A stretch of 64,000 bases of DNA. It comes from Bugula neritina (lineage: Eukaryota > Bryozoa > Gymnolaemata > Cheilostomatida > Bugulidae). The stretch spans positions 22,904,819-22,968,818 of the forward strand of contig OZ037768.1 in assembly GCA_964035545.1 (NCBI GenBank). Direction: 5' to 3'. The notes below the pieces were generated by a model. It was not told where the DNA came from. It worked only from the letters and a program-made list of their open reading frames with translations, and did no database searches. Shown in pieces: positions 46,362 through 58,973 of this stretch (the stretch's first letter is position 1; the number at the start of each line of letters is the position of its first letter). Both the position numbers and the translations under genes were made by a program.

Positions 46362-49300
46362 TCAGGCAGCGAGCAATGGGTTGCCACTAGATGGCAGCAC
46401 TATATCGGAGAGATCTACCCAATCTTGATGAGATGTGGAGAACAGATCGCTTAGAGGGGAGTTTGGGGAATAATCGGAGTAGAGGCTAGTAGACTCTAAA
46501 ACAGTGAAACATCCAGTCACTTGATATTTCTGCAGGTCCATTTCTGGGACAAACAAACTATTTCACTCTGAAAACCCAATCATATGAACAAACGAGGTGC
46601 TTCAACTAGTTGACTAGTTCCCTAGTCATACCACACCATGGAATTACCTCCGTTGAAAAAGATAAAATGGCGAAAAATATAAAAAGAAAATACGAAAGCC
46701 AAATTTCAGGTAGTTTGGAAAAAACAAGTCTCCCAGGCATTAAAGATAACAGAAGTTGACAAAACACGACAATTCTATGCATACATATATAATCAGTAAA
46801 TTCAAATTGGAGTGAAAACATGGTGTTTCAAAAATTTTAAATACCTACTGATTTTCAAAAGCTACTAATTTTGATCAAAACAATATTTTAGAAAATAAAA
46901 GTAAGATCAGGTATGACAATACTAACCGTTGGCCATGCTGGTGGGTGCCATTTGGAATCGGCTAGTTGGAGTTCGGGTTTTAAAAGAATTTCCGCTGCTG
47001 AGCTTGAAGTGATCGATGGGAAAGTCGCTGTTGTAGGAGCTCATGTGATTCTGCATACGGTCAAAGAATGCTGCCGTCATCGTAGGGTTGTGTCGCCCTT
47101 GGCCGTGACTGTTATGGTATGAGCCAGGCATCGCTGATAAACAAAACCGATAGGAAATTATGTTACAGTTACTACAGAGAGAGATATTTTAGCAAACTAA
47201 AATTACCAATACGCATCTCAGTTGAAGAGCATCAGTTTGAGATAATAATATACTTAGTAATCATTCATCAGTCTATTGACTAAAACTGTGATGAATGAAT
47301 GAATGATGGTGAAAAGTATTTTACTTAAAGTTGAGTCCAATAAATGGTAAGTTTAACTAAAACCCGAGTGAAAAATAACACAGACAAGCATTATTTAACA
47401 AATACCACCAATATCTTAGCTAAACAAAGTTTATTCAAACATAAAAAGTTAAATTTGTGAAATTCAAAGAGAAGTGAAAAGAGTTTAAGTTGACCATCCA
47501 TAGCAAGAACTATGCAAGCAATTGGGGAAGGGGCTGGGGATGAATTGACTTACCCTATAATTACTGATATTCATGAGGCTACAACTACTAGTAAATTTCT
47601 AACTTTATTCTATAGCAGATAAAAACTGTATGAGTGGAAGTTTCATCAATTTTAATTAGCAACTACAGGTCACTTTAGAACTAGTTGCTCCTGTAGTATT
47701 TCAATAGTAGAGGGTGTAAGAGGCAGCATAATGTTTACTAGACAGATGTGAGCTGCCACTTCAGAGTTTGCTGCATCCTAGCTGACTTTCACATCTGCTT
47801 GTATGAGATAGTCATCATTATGTATTGATTAAAGCTCTTGTACATATTACCAGTTAATATTATAGGATTTCTCCACTACTCCAACTAGTACTAATACTAC
47901 TAATACTACTAGTATTACTACACTAATACTACTAGTACTAATAGTAGTACTACTACTAATACTACTAGTACTAATAGTAGTACTAGTACTACTACTGCTA
48001 CTATTATACTACTACTTACATCGGCTGCAGTTCTCTGTAGGGGAAAGCCTACTGGATCGTTTCGCCTGATTCTTGAACTTTGTTGAACCAAACTTGGTCT
48101 GTGCAAACATGGCTGCAGTCATTGTTTTGTTGTTGCTATTGACGACGTTGGCTCTCTGGGCAAGCATGGAAGGCCCACCGAAAGTGAAAGCCTGGTGCTG
48201 CATTGACTGGGGAGGAGGTAAAGGGTTGGTTGCTGCGTTGAAAGGACTGGGCTCTACACTCCAAGATGGGAGAGATGCTGTCAATAAGAAATGAGAGAAT
48301 TGAAGCTCTGAAAGGACCTGCTGTACAACAACTAGGACTAGGCATGATGTCTAGGACTACACATGATGTCTAGGACTACACATGATGTCTAGGACTACAC
48401 ATGATGTCTAGGACTACACATGATGTCTAGGACTACACGTGATGTCTAGGACTACACGTGATGTCTAGGAGAGTGGCATACAGGTAGCAGCTGTGCTAGA
48501 TAGGCTAGACTAGCTGTGGGCTCATTTAGTCATGACTTAAGCACGTCTCTAATACGGAACTGAAACACCTGTAAGCTACCAGCTGGTATAACACAAGGTG
48601 AGTGCTCAGTCACACCTGCTTCCGCTCTCAAGACCTCTCACCTGACTTTGAGGGAGACATGGGTGTCCACGGGTTGGTGGTGCTGGTCGTAGGCCATGAT
48701 ATGGGACTGGGAGCCTTACCCCAAGGGGTGCTGCCGCTACCATTGCTGCCGCCACCACCAGATGATAGACTCAGGCTGCCGAGTGAAGACGAGAGATTAG
48801 AGGTCAGTTCATCTGGAGAGGATAAGGGAGATGTACTCACTGCAACAGGAAACTGTAGTTAAACACAGCATCTACTGGTAAGACAATAGAAATGCTCAAG
48901 TGAGAATAGCTGGAACAGAATAGTAGCACAAGAAAGTTCTAGAATCTAGACTAGCTATGAGCTAAATTACATAAACTATGATTATACAGTCTAGTGGGAG
49001 ACTAACTACTAATAGAATATGACAACTAAGGCAATCAACTCGGAGCCAGCCACCCTTGCAGTCTGCACCATATCAAGTAAACAGGCATTCAAATACACAA
49101 CGCTTGTTTCTAATGAATAAATCTGGAGAACTCTAGTTGATATGATGTTGTGTTGAAAATTTTCAATTATGGGTATACTTAATTAAATTTCAATGGCAAA
49201 AAGAACAATAATTATTACAAATCTCAATCAGTTCAGCTAGAGGTATCGCTGTGTATATCACTGATATTGTGTTTATATTTGAACACAATAATACTGTATA

Positions 49301-52300
49301 TTTAGTCAATTCCCTGCTTTGTATTGTATAATTATATATCAATTTAGATTGATATCTGATTGAACTGTGTTCTATTCTAATGCAGAGCAGTAACAATACT
49401 TTGACTGGCATTGTTCTACTAGAGAGAGAAGAGAATGGGTACTAACGGCTGTGTGATTTTCTACCAGCATGTCTGTACGAAATGCAGACATAGCCAAGTA
49501 TCTTACATCTTTAAAGTACAAATAAGAACTGAGTCTATCAGAAAATGCTTCACTTGTTAACATCTCGGAATAAGAAGATAGTCTACTGTTTGTATACTGC
49601 ATGTAAACCTACTACAGGCAGTGTAAAGCACCCCCTAGTATTCTATCAATTTATAACTAATTACCAGGAAAGAATTTTATCCATTATACATTGTTTGTAT
49701 ACATCACCTTCACAATAAAAGCTTTTTGTATAATATTAATCCCTACTTGCATGTATCTATAAAGCCATAAAGGCTACAGCTACAGCTACACATGGGTTGG
49801 GTGAAACCAAAAGGTTATAATTGCCATAGAGACGAGATTTTCTGGTTACAACATACTGCAGGCAATCCAATCCCACACAAACTATACCCCAAAGGAGTTG
49901 CTAATGAACTTTATGCTAAGACAAGCACATAGCAAATAGTAGCAAATAATAGAATACCTTCAGGCATTCCACTCCAAGGCACTGGGATGCTAATACTACT
50001 AGAAAATTCTTTAATAACAGCTGGAGTGTCTAACAGACAAAATTCTCCTCAATAACAAGTTACAACTTTCATTTTTCTAACCAAAGATATTGAAGAATTT
50101 GTCCATGAACAGTGGCATGCTGACTATGGCATGCTGACTATGGTATGGGGTGATGAGGCAGCAGGATTATGTAAACACACACGCTGGTGTGACCACTACT
50201 AGGCTGGCAGCAGGGGCTGACACAACTGCTGCCTTATGACCTGTCAACTTTCTCAATGGTAAACAGAGCTACATACCAGCGGGTGCAGACGGCATGGTGG
50301 CAGGAAATGTAGGCGGGACAGGTGGTCTAACGGCCACATCATCAACTAAGTCTGCTAGCGGTGCTGCCGTAGTTCCAGTGCCGACAGCGCGTCTCTCAGA
50401 GTATAAGATTCTAACATGCTCCTTATCCGATCCTTTCTCTCCTACACTGAAGGACACCTCACCTGGGTCAATCCAAATGGTCAGGTCTTTAGGTAAATAG
50501 TTCAACACCTCTTGCAGGTCTATACCTACAAACGATGCCAACGTAAATCACATGACAGGCAGCGGACCAACAGACAGACATGTGATATGCAGACTAGAAG
50601 ACTAGAAGTACATAGCTAAGCTGGGGCAGGCATTTCATAGGTGAACAGCAATTTGTGTTATTTCAGCTTGTTTATACCCATTATAAAACATCTTCCTAGC
50701 TAAACATAGACTCTATAAATAGTAGGGATGGGCTTGACACAACATGAGTGGCTGTTGAATAAAATATGTCGTCTGCCTGGTAAAGCTGCAGAGATAATAC
50801 GATAAGTTGGGCAGAACGTGACTCTACGAATATCTCTCGCTTTGCACTGCAATCTCATGTGTAGCTGGCAGATGGCATGCTACACAGAGCCGAGCAAATA
50901 CCAGGAAATGGTAATCACCACGGTTACTGTGAAGCAATACACAAACAAGAGCTCAACATTCCATCAGATATCCATGGCAGTAAGACTTTATAACTAAGGA
51001 TAGCTTAAGCAACCTTAAAACTAATAATTTTAAGGAGGGCGTGGTCTCAGATATCCAAAGCCCCTCCAAAGGCTCAAAGTAGTGCCCATGTTGGCTATGA
51101 GAACTAAGCTGGGAAGTACCATTATGGGGCTGCCACACTACAGTCAAAACGGCCATCTTGAACGCGTTTTCGAGGCTAAGCGATGACCTCTGTGACGTCA
51201 CAACTGTCTGATTTCTGAACGCAACTGTCAGTTTTTAGCGATGCGATGAAAGTTCGACATGTTGAACTGTCATCGCTGAAGTTGAGCGATCAGCCAATCA
51301 CTGACTGGCCAGGTGAACCCTGATTGGTTAAGTGCTTTTACTTTTTCCACGTGCTACTAGCGAGCATTATTATTTGATTTGGTTCTTCGAAAATTATATT
51401 ATTTTACTTTTAAAATAATTATGATGAAGTTATGTATGAAAGTTTCAATAAATCATGAAAATAAGTATTCATTAGATAAATTTTGCTGAATTTTATCTGC
51501 ATATTTAGTTTTTCTAATTTGGTTGAATTTTATTAGCGTACTATTTAGTTCTTTAGGCTAGTGAATGAGCTTGAATAAAGCCAAGTAACATCATTAAATA
51601 AAGCTAGTAATTTTGAATAATTGAAGCTAGTAAATTAAATTAAAAATAACTAAAAAATCTTATTAAATTATGCTAGTAAATCTCAAAAATTGCGTTAAAT
51701 TTGATTGTTGGTTACTGTGGCTACTGCAGAAACTGAGTTATGGCATTCCTATTGGTTAAAAGTTTACTGAGGGGCTAGAGACAGTTAGCTTTCATCGTTT
51801 GTAGTGAACTGTAGTGTGACCAGCAAAAAGTAGGACGTGACGTTGAAGGCATGCGCAAGCAGCTCCAAAATGGCCGCCACAGTCGCGTTTCGACTGTAGT
51901 GTGTTACAGGCATTACCATATAGGGTGTTTATGTAGTACACATTTCCGGAATGTGCTGCAAGCCCGAAGATATAAATACTGCTGACACTATAGACGTAAT
52001 ATGCAACGCAACTTAAAGAAAGCTGTTAAGTTACTTGTTTTCCATTAATCTAATATTAAGAAAGTTAGAAAGACAAGCATATGAAAACACTGGACAAGCT
52101 GGTTTTCTGCTATAACAGATCCAACAGATAGAACAAGGCATACATATATTATATGTAACTACTTATAAAATTTTTTGCCTCTACCGGAGGTTTGAACCAG
52201 CTACCTCCAGTCTCACAAGCTGGTGCTCTAACCACTACACCACAGGGGCTACTGGGTAAACGCAACACTACACTACCAAGTAGACCAAGTAATTTACTGT

Positions 52301-52554
52301 AAGGTAACAAGGAGTAACGTCTTACCGGAGTTTCTAGCTGCATATATAAAGAGAGGGTCAATTTTCTCTCCCGTCACATTAACACATCTGTATGCCGCTC
52401 CTTTACTAGGGTTTCCGGGGTACCAATGACCTTGAAACTTGTTAAAAATTCCCTTTTCAACTTCCTCGGCGAAGGCATTAACTCGTCTCCTCGGGAGTTT
52501 ATTATACAAGCTGCCGGCTATCAGGTTAATGGCAGCGCCTACCTCCAAGTGCAT
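46362..52554 (-). CDS. TOB: TOB-type BTG family anti-proliferative protein
   Basis: Exons in transcript order: 52554-52326, 50525-50277, 48839-48642, 48277-48020, 47133-46927, 46543-46362; 440 codons plus TGA. The BTG domain is complete across exons 1 and 2: LYNKLPRRRVNAFAEEVEKG, FQGHWYPGNPSKGAAYRC (box A), then LPKDLTIWIDPGEVS and GEKG (box B). Exon 4 carries FAQTKFGSTKFKN, the motif that separates TOB from the short BTG proteins. The rest is Ser/Pro-rich and likely disordered. TOB proteins bridge the CCR4-NOT deadenylase (through the BTG domain) and cytoplasmic poly(A)-binding protein, and slow the cell cycle. I could not identify a clear PAM2 motif. All five introns are in phase 1, so each internal exon could be skipped without a frameshift. 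The second start of the last exon (46543) was chosen over a TAG four codons upstream because it alone keeps the frame. Confidence 0.92.
47880..48012. repeat. ACTAATACTACTAGT-type repeat at a TOB donor
   Basis: Degenerate array of TACTACTAATACTAGT units. On the TOB strand it begins about 8 bp after the donor of exon 48277-48020. Confidence 0.75.
48335..48472. repeat. 19-bp minisatellite, seven copies, in TOB intron
   Basis: Seven near-perfect copies of CTAGGACTACACATGATGT, with CACG for CACA in the last two. On the TOB strand the array ends about 58 bp before the acceptor of exon 48277-48020. Confidence 0.85.
48840..50276 (-). other. TOB intron 2, no other feature seen
   Basis: AT-rich intron of 1.4 kb between the box B exon and the Ser-rich exon. 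Nothing further recognised. Confidence 0.5.
51134..51903. mobile_element. MITE-like inverted-repeat element in TOB intron 1
   Basis: The left end CACACTACAGTC-AAAC is mirrored at the right end by GTTTCGACTGTAGTGTG. Inside these, GGCCATCTTG on the left pairs with a CAAAATGGCC segment on the right after a 13-bp indel. A third partial copy (GAACTGTAGTGTG) lies at 51806-51818. The interior has no ORF. This fits a non-autonomous DNA transposon about 770 bp long; target duplication not identified. Confidence 0.55.
52163..52275 (-). mobile_element. tRNA-derived SINE copy 2
   Basis: On the minus strand it has the same organisation as 7151-7258: leader GTAGTGTTG.GTTTACCCA, tRNA-like body with A box GTGGTGTAGTGG and B box GGTTCAAACC, and tail GGTAGAGGCAAAAAATTTTA. 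The body folds as a tRNA with a seven-base anticodon loop TTGTGAG. It lies in TOB intron 1, in the same orientation as TOB. Confidence 0.65.
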
Positions 52555-55500
52555 GATCTCAATTTGTATCTCTAATTATCCACACTTCTAAAATGCAGAA
52601 TACAGTTTCCTTACAACTTATCAACACTACACAGAAATACACTCAGTAGCCTGTAAGTGTTGAACATAACGATGTAATACCAAATATGTGATTGTTGAAC
52701 TTCTGTTAATAACAAACTAAAATATGTTACGCCTCTAAGAAATGTTGGGTCACCATTACTAATAACAACAGTTACAGCTATACAATCAAACACAAATGAA
52801 AATCACACCCTGGCTCGTGTAGTCGAGTGAGCAGTAGAATGTACAGCATTCATCTGCAGCTAATCGTATCAACAATTAGCAAGCAATGAATAGCCTATAA
52901 TGCTAGTATCAGTGCTCTAGCAACACCGAGTGGGTTTGTTATAATGCTACACACTGTCCAATAGGAAACTGGGGCACAGTTATCGATATCGTGTAGTAAA
53001 TAACAGCATTTCTAAAGAAAAAAGGTTACAGGTAAAGACCATTAGAGCAAACTACCTCTAGCAATTAGCATAAAATGATTATTATTCAAACACACAGTCA
53101 CCAGACTATATCAGTTGTACAACACGTGTAGGCATATGATATGGCAGTTTCGTCATCACCAGTAAAGCTAAATGTTGAAAAGAACTTTCCAGAAGGATTA
53201 CGCAGTCACAGGATGATGACTATGGCTCACTGGCTGATAACTCAGCAACAAAAGTGTGTTTTTTCCTTTTTATGCAGCAAAACTTGGCTATACTATAAAG
53301 TCAATGTTCAAACTAAATGTATGGTTTCTGGAAGTTTCCATTATGATAAACTATTACTAATTGCAATAATTACAATGCATAGAAATCTCACAAGCTACTT
53401 TTGTTACACTACAATTTTTCGATTGATGCGCTTGCTATAGCAATCAGTGCAATTTTAAGGCAAAACATTATTTCAAGTGAATATCTTTTAAATACAAGAA
53501 TTTATGTAAGAAACACTACTCTAAAGTAGCTGCTATAGACTGCAGAGTAGTTACACTGCATTAAATTAATAACCTAGACACTTACCTATATACTTTCAAG
53601 TGTAATTACCAACTTATTAGTACAGTAATGCACAATAATACTAAATGTATTTAGCTGTGAGGTAACAATGCAAATGAAGCCAGTAATTGAATATTCTAAA
53701 AACTAACCACAGCTAATTGTGCAACACCAAACATGGGAAATCATTATACAGAAGCTAATAAAAATATTGGGTAATACAAATTTCCCAACCTCCACATTTG
53801 ATTAGGTTGTAACTAGAAATTTCTATGCCAGAATTATACAAGCCGTGAGCAGAAAGATAAAAGTTTTTCTACAAATAGATTTGAAAGCATAAATACTGGC
53901 TAGTTTACGGACAGCTTTAGAGTGCAGATACCATCAAATTATGAAGACTGAGCTTCCAAAGTTGAAAGTTAAACTGGGGGTTTCACTGGGGTTCTCAAAC
54001 CAGGAAACTGTCTCTCAACTTTACCCAGAAAAACATGAATGCACCAATTTCAGTTTTTATTAGTAAAAATGGTTACACGGAAAAATAAAAGTACATTTAT
54101 TTGGGATCAAATGAACACCAAAAACTGAGTTGTGTGAAATGCAAACGCATAGTGACTTGGCATTACGGGCTATTTATACAGGAGAAGATAATTTTTACTT
54201 TCTCCGGTATTCTGCATTATATTACACCAATTAGAGTACAGCTGCAACTTAATAAAACTTTAATCATGTTTATATTTAGCAAATTTTTCCAATTGACTTT
54301 TCACTTCTTCTGTCCTATATTTAATGTTCTAGCTCATGGGCAAAAAATTGAAAAATTTCAATACTTCACCATGGTTTAAAACTGAAACATACGTGCTTAG
54401 TGAACTCTTCCGTGAATAAAATTACTTGTACTGTTCAACACCAACTAAAATGCACACATGAAATCCCAGCAATATAATGTTATAGGTAATAGATAGCTAC
54501 ATGGATATAATATGTGATAAATTCAATAAACCAAAGTTTTATATAAAATAAAAAATATAACTTATATTTAAAGTTTTGCTCAACAGAATTTACTAAGGGC
54601 AAAGTAGAATACAAAGACAAGTAGTACTAATAATGAAATAATTGGCATACATTTATCACTAAAGTGGTGATATGTCTGAAATAGGTTACACAAAATTCCA
54701 TCCTTTACTTCCAAAACTGCATATTCATTTCATGACTATTACACAATGTTTACATTTGAAACTTGACAAATATTCATATGCAGAAAACTAACCTGGCAAT
54801 ACACACAACAAAATGCCATGTCATTGCTGCAAACCCAACCTGGACAGGTAAGCTGATAACTACCATGAATTTGCTGATCACAAACAATTACCACTAGCCA
54901 GCTAAAACTTAACAACCTTACAGTGTTTTAGTCCATATCCATACAGAGTAGATCACATCTTAAATGCAAGAACTAACTTCAGCAAAGCAGAAAGTCACAC
55001 GTTTTTGAAAACTGCTAAACACACACTATTAATTCGTCTATTTGTGTAGGTTTTTTACTTCATAGAGAAAAACTGCAGGAGGCAGTACATAAACAACAAT
55101 ATTAGTCTCTAAAAATAAAACTTTGATGTCAATACTACATAGAGTTGTGGGAATGTTTCCAATACAATTACCTCACAAGTGTATTGTACAATTCATAGTG
55201 GAGGAGTAGATGACGTAACAGAGCAAGAAAAATAATATACCATGTCCTATTAAATCCATATTTTGTATGAAATACACCATCTCTTTTTAACAATTGTGGC
55301 TTTGCTTTGACACAACAAGTTGGCAAGTTACACAGCTAGAAATGAGCTATGATATACCTGCAGTATATAACTAAGTATACGTACAGTATACTATATTGTG
55401 TCTGGCTTCTTCAAATAACTTTGTCAAGTGCGTATAGACCCAGAGCTTATGTAGAAAGCTCAGAGCAAATGAAGCTATGAAGAAAAATTGATTAAATGAA

Positions 55501-58500
55501 ATCATGATAGGGCCAGACGCACCTAGCGTTCTTCAGCGGATGAAAAGCAATTCCTTAAAGCAAAGAAATCAATGAGCTGACGACGATACTTGTAACAGAG
55601 CTACGAGCCAGCAAACCTACGGAAAACCTTTAATGACTGGCAATGACATCTAGAGACTTAACTGACGTCTAGAGACTTAGGTGTCAAGCTCTACCAACAG
55701 GTGTTTAGCCGACAGTGAAGACTGCTGTTTTCTTGTTCTATGCGCAGCTTGCGTTGCCTTTTCATTAAAGAAAAAGATATTCTTTCAGAATGCTTTTTAA
55801 TGTAAAAAATGAGATCATTTGTCAATTGCAGGTAATCTAGGTGTAGAGTGCAATAACAAAGTTTTAGACTGAAAACCATGGAGCCTGTTTTTGGTAAAGA
55901 TTGCGCAGGAAAACTACATTAGATTAAAATAAATCTGAATTCTAACAGCAAAACTTTTTCACCATCATCAGGAATTGTGACAGCAACTTGTACCAAGAAA
56001 TAAATTCAGAGAACTACAAACGCAGAAATGAATCTAACAAACCTGTTCAAAACACAGCCAATACTGTCTGTAACACCAGTTTTTAAACAATATAGTAGAA
56101 CCGAATACAATATTGACATATTGTAAGTAGAAGATAGTAACATGGGAAACATTCTATATATACAAGAAACAGTCAATAGCTAGCCTAAGTAAATAAGCCA
56201 AGGAGCGTGTAACTATAGAGTGTGGTCCCACGAGACTAATATTGTAAATTAGATTCCTTGTAATCTTGTATAAGATGCACATGTCATAATTTGCTGATTA
56301 AGTCACTCCAGCCCTAAGCACAGTAATCCTATTCCAGGTCATTATACACTTTAGCTTATGATGACATATGTACATGTAAAAAGCTTGTAGTTGTACATTT
56401 GGAAATCAGTTACAAGTTGGTAGCAATAGTAGCTGTATTTTACAGTAGTTGTAGTACAGTAGTTGTAGTACAGTAGTTATAGTATAGCTGTTAAAATCTG
56501 GAACACCACGGAAAGATGGTAAGGAGTCAAAGGGCCGGTAGATGAATTAATGCATTTACCTACATGCAGGTAGTTAGAGTGCTGGTACATTAGAATGGCA
56601 ACAAACACACTTTGAGTAAGAACTAGGTTTATTTTACTTGCAATTTTATTGGCAGAATTTATCCCAAATATGTCAACTCAACGAGTTTAAACCAGGAATG
56701 ACTCAAACACACATGACCAAACAACTGGTAAACAAACAGGATGTTAAGACTACGAAAACAGGAAAACAGAAATATATATTCCAAGCTCGCAATCCTGCGA
56801 CATCCTTTATTTCATGTGACGGACAGAAACTGCTAACTTTTCCCTGATTCAAATTCTTACAATAAAACCTCAGTTTTGTGTATGTACATCTCACCATGCA
56901 CTATTCTACACCTACTTGTCAATCACCAGATGCTAATGTAACCCCTACATCTGATGGGACCACCATAAACAAAAAAGCAATCTCTAATATCATCACAAAC
57001 CAAACTAAACTTGCAAATACCAGTACATTTTACTGACTGCATTTGGAATTTATAGGCGAATATTTTAACTTTAGACAATATAATTGAGTTATAATTACAT
57101 TGTAATTTATTATTGTATATTTCCCAAGTACTCCCAAAATAAACATAGCTGAAATTTTAATTATAATTATATTTTCATAGATTGTAATTAATGCAAACAA
57201 ACAATTTGAAGAGATTAATTTATTAAAAATAATATTAGCCTGTACATCATCTCACGAGACAATACTTAGTAGACACTAGACATATTTAAGTGTTGAAACT
57301 GGGATTGCATATTAAGACTACCAGTACAATATTAACCCATTTACATCATATACTATTTATTAATTGATCATACACGCATCATACTAGTTAGCCCACATTA
57401 AAACCAATTGCTGTAAAACTTTCATAGTCTATACTCTATACAGTAGATTTGCTATTAACTAACTCATTTACTGGCGACTGATTGTAACTTATTTACTTAA
57501 GGTTCAAGTTAAAAATTTAGCTTATAATGTATGACAATTGAAATGCACTCGCAGATTTGTTTCTTGTATTATATATTTTGTGTCAGTATTAATTCAATAA
57601 TAGCTGGATGTAGTTTTCAGACAAATGAATAATGTCTTTAATAATCATAGTAAAAATTCTAATTCCGTTCAACTTATTTAGTTACAGTATTGAATGCTGA
57701 AAATTAAGAATATGAATATTCTTATAAACTCAAGTGAATCTAATAGTTGAAAAATGTAGCCTCTAGTGTGATTTATAAGATAAAATGCATGCGGTAAAAA
57801 AAGTGCCACTAAGATAAAATTTCCTGAAACCCAAATAACTATACTTTTATTATTTAATTCTCAGATTGCTTGGTACCGACTATAAAAAACTGCAGATCAA
57901 GAGAACAAATAATCAACTAGTATTATTAACAACATACTATTATATGACTTAATGATAGCTAGAACAATATATTATAGGCATTAAATTCAAAGGTCATAAC
58001 TGAATGTCTCACTTTGAATGAGTAACAAAAATACATTAGGGGTATGAAATATAGGCTACTATGAATTCAGCATCAAATATCATGATAACAATTGCAATTT
58101 TCATAAAATTAAAGTTGTATTAATTATCCTCTTAGAATTGATTAGAAAAATATTTATTATTATGGTAAGTGTCACTAACAATAACATTCATAATGATAAT
58201 ACCATTATTGTTATTGCAATCACTATTATTATTGTAATAGCTAGTAAAGTAATAGTCACAATAACCACCAAAGTACATGGACAATCACAACAACAAAAAA
58301 TATCAATGAGATTATTACTTAAAGTCAATCATTAAATCAGCATGAGTATGACTAAGGTAATGTGAATGAGTATTCTTCCAACAATCACAATGAGGATTGT
58401 TATAAACATCATCGGTTGATTTACTATTACTATTTAGTATTTACTTTTAGTATCACAATAAAATTAACTTTTAATAATTCAACTATTTATATTGATAGCA

Positions 58501-58739
58501 TTCTATTTTTATTTACTATTCTATCAGTATTATAATTATTAATTTTTAAACTCAATCATACTAAATTTGATTCCTACTGAGTACTGACTCTGAGTACTGT
58601 CGATAGCCACAAAATAAATAGAATATACAAATGTCAGGCTTGTTCGTTTTTAAATATACATGCATAAATTTCTGCAAAGTATTAAATCAGAGGCTAAACA
58701 ATAAAAATTATCCTTACCAAAAATTGAGAACTCTTTCTG
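52555..58739. other. gene-poor interval upstream of TOB and HACL1
   Basis: About 6.2 kb of AT-rich DNA between two divergent genes. No protein family was recognised in any frame; open stretches are short and of random composition. A slightly GC-richer stretch at 55500-55700 has a minus-strand AG|GTGCGT donor near 55525 and may hold an untranslated 5' exon of TOB (weak). A short 13-bp repeat (AGTAGTTGTAGTAC) lies at 56435-56475. Confidence 0.45.
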
Positions 58740-58973
58740 GTCTTGATTAATTGACTAGAGACGCAAGCCGTGATGCATTTACGTGAAGTGCCAGCTGGTT
58801 TAGCAGTTGATTGCTTCTAAACATACCCGGTTTGTGACGTTGTAATTACTATTTTAGTTCTTCCTAATTTTTATAACCATGCCCGATATAAAATAACGGC
58901 GTAATAGAAAGCAGTAACTACTTCCAATTTTGATTTATGAAAATCAAGCACGTGATTGATCATGTGACTGAAA
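58740..58973 (+). promoter_or_regulatory. probable HACL1 promoter and 5' UTR
   Basis: The 230 bp before the HACL1 start contain a TGACG half-CRE near 58835, a CACGTG E-box at 58949 and a CATGTG near 58961. No TATA box at a usual distance. Assignment rests on position and on these motifs. Confidence 0.4.

Noticed and set aside
52149-52361. 70-codon minus-strand open frame
   Set aside because: Covers the end of TOB exon 1, intron and the SINE; no protein similarity.
53141-53440. 99-codon plus-strand open frame upstream of TOB
   Set aside because: No conserved motif seen and AT-rich random composition.
54101-54379. 92-codon plus-strand open frame in the gene-poor interval
   Set aside because: No recognisable family, random composition, no splice or promoter context.
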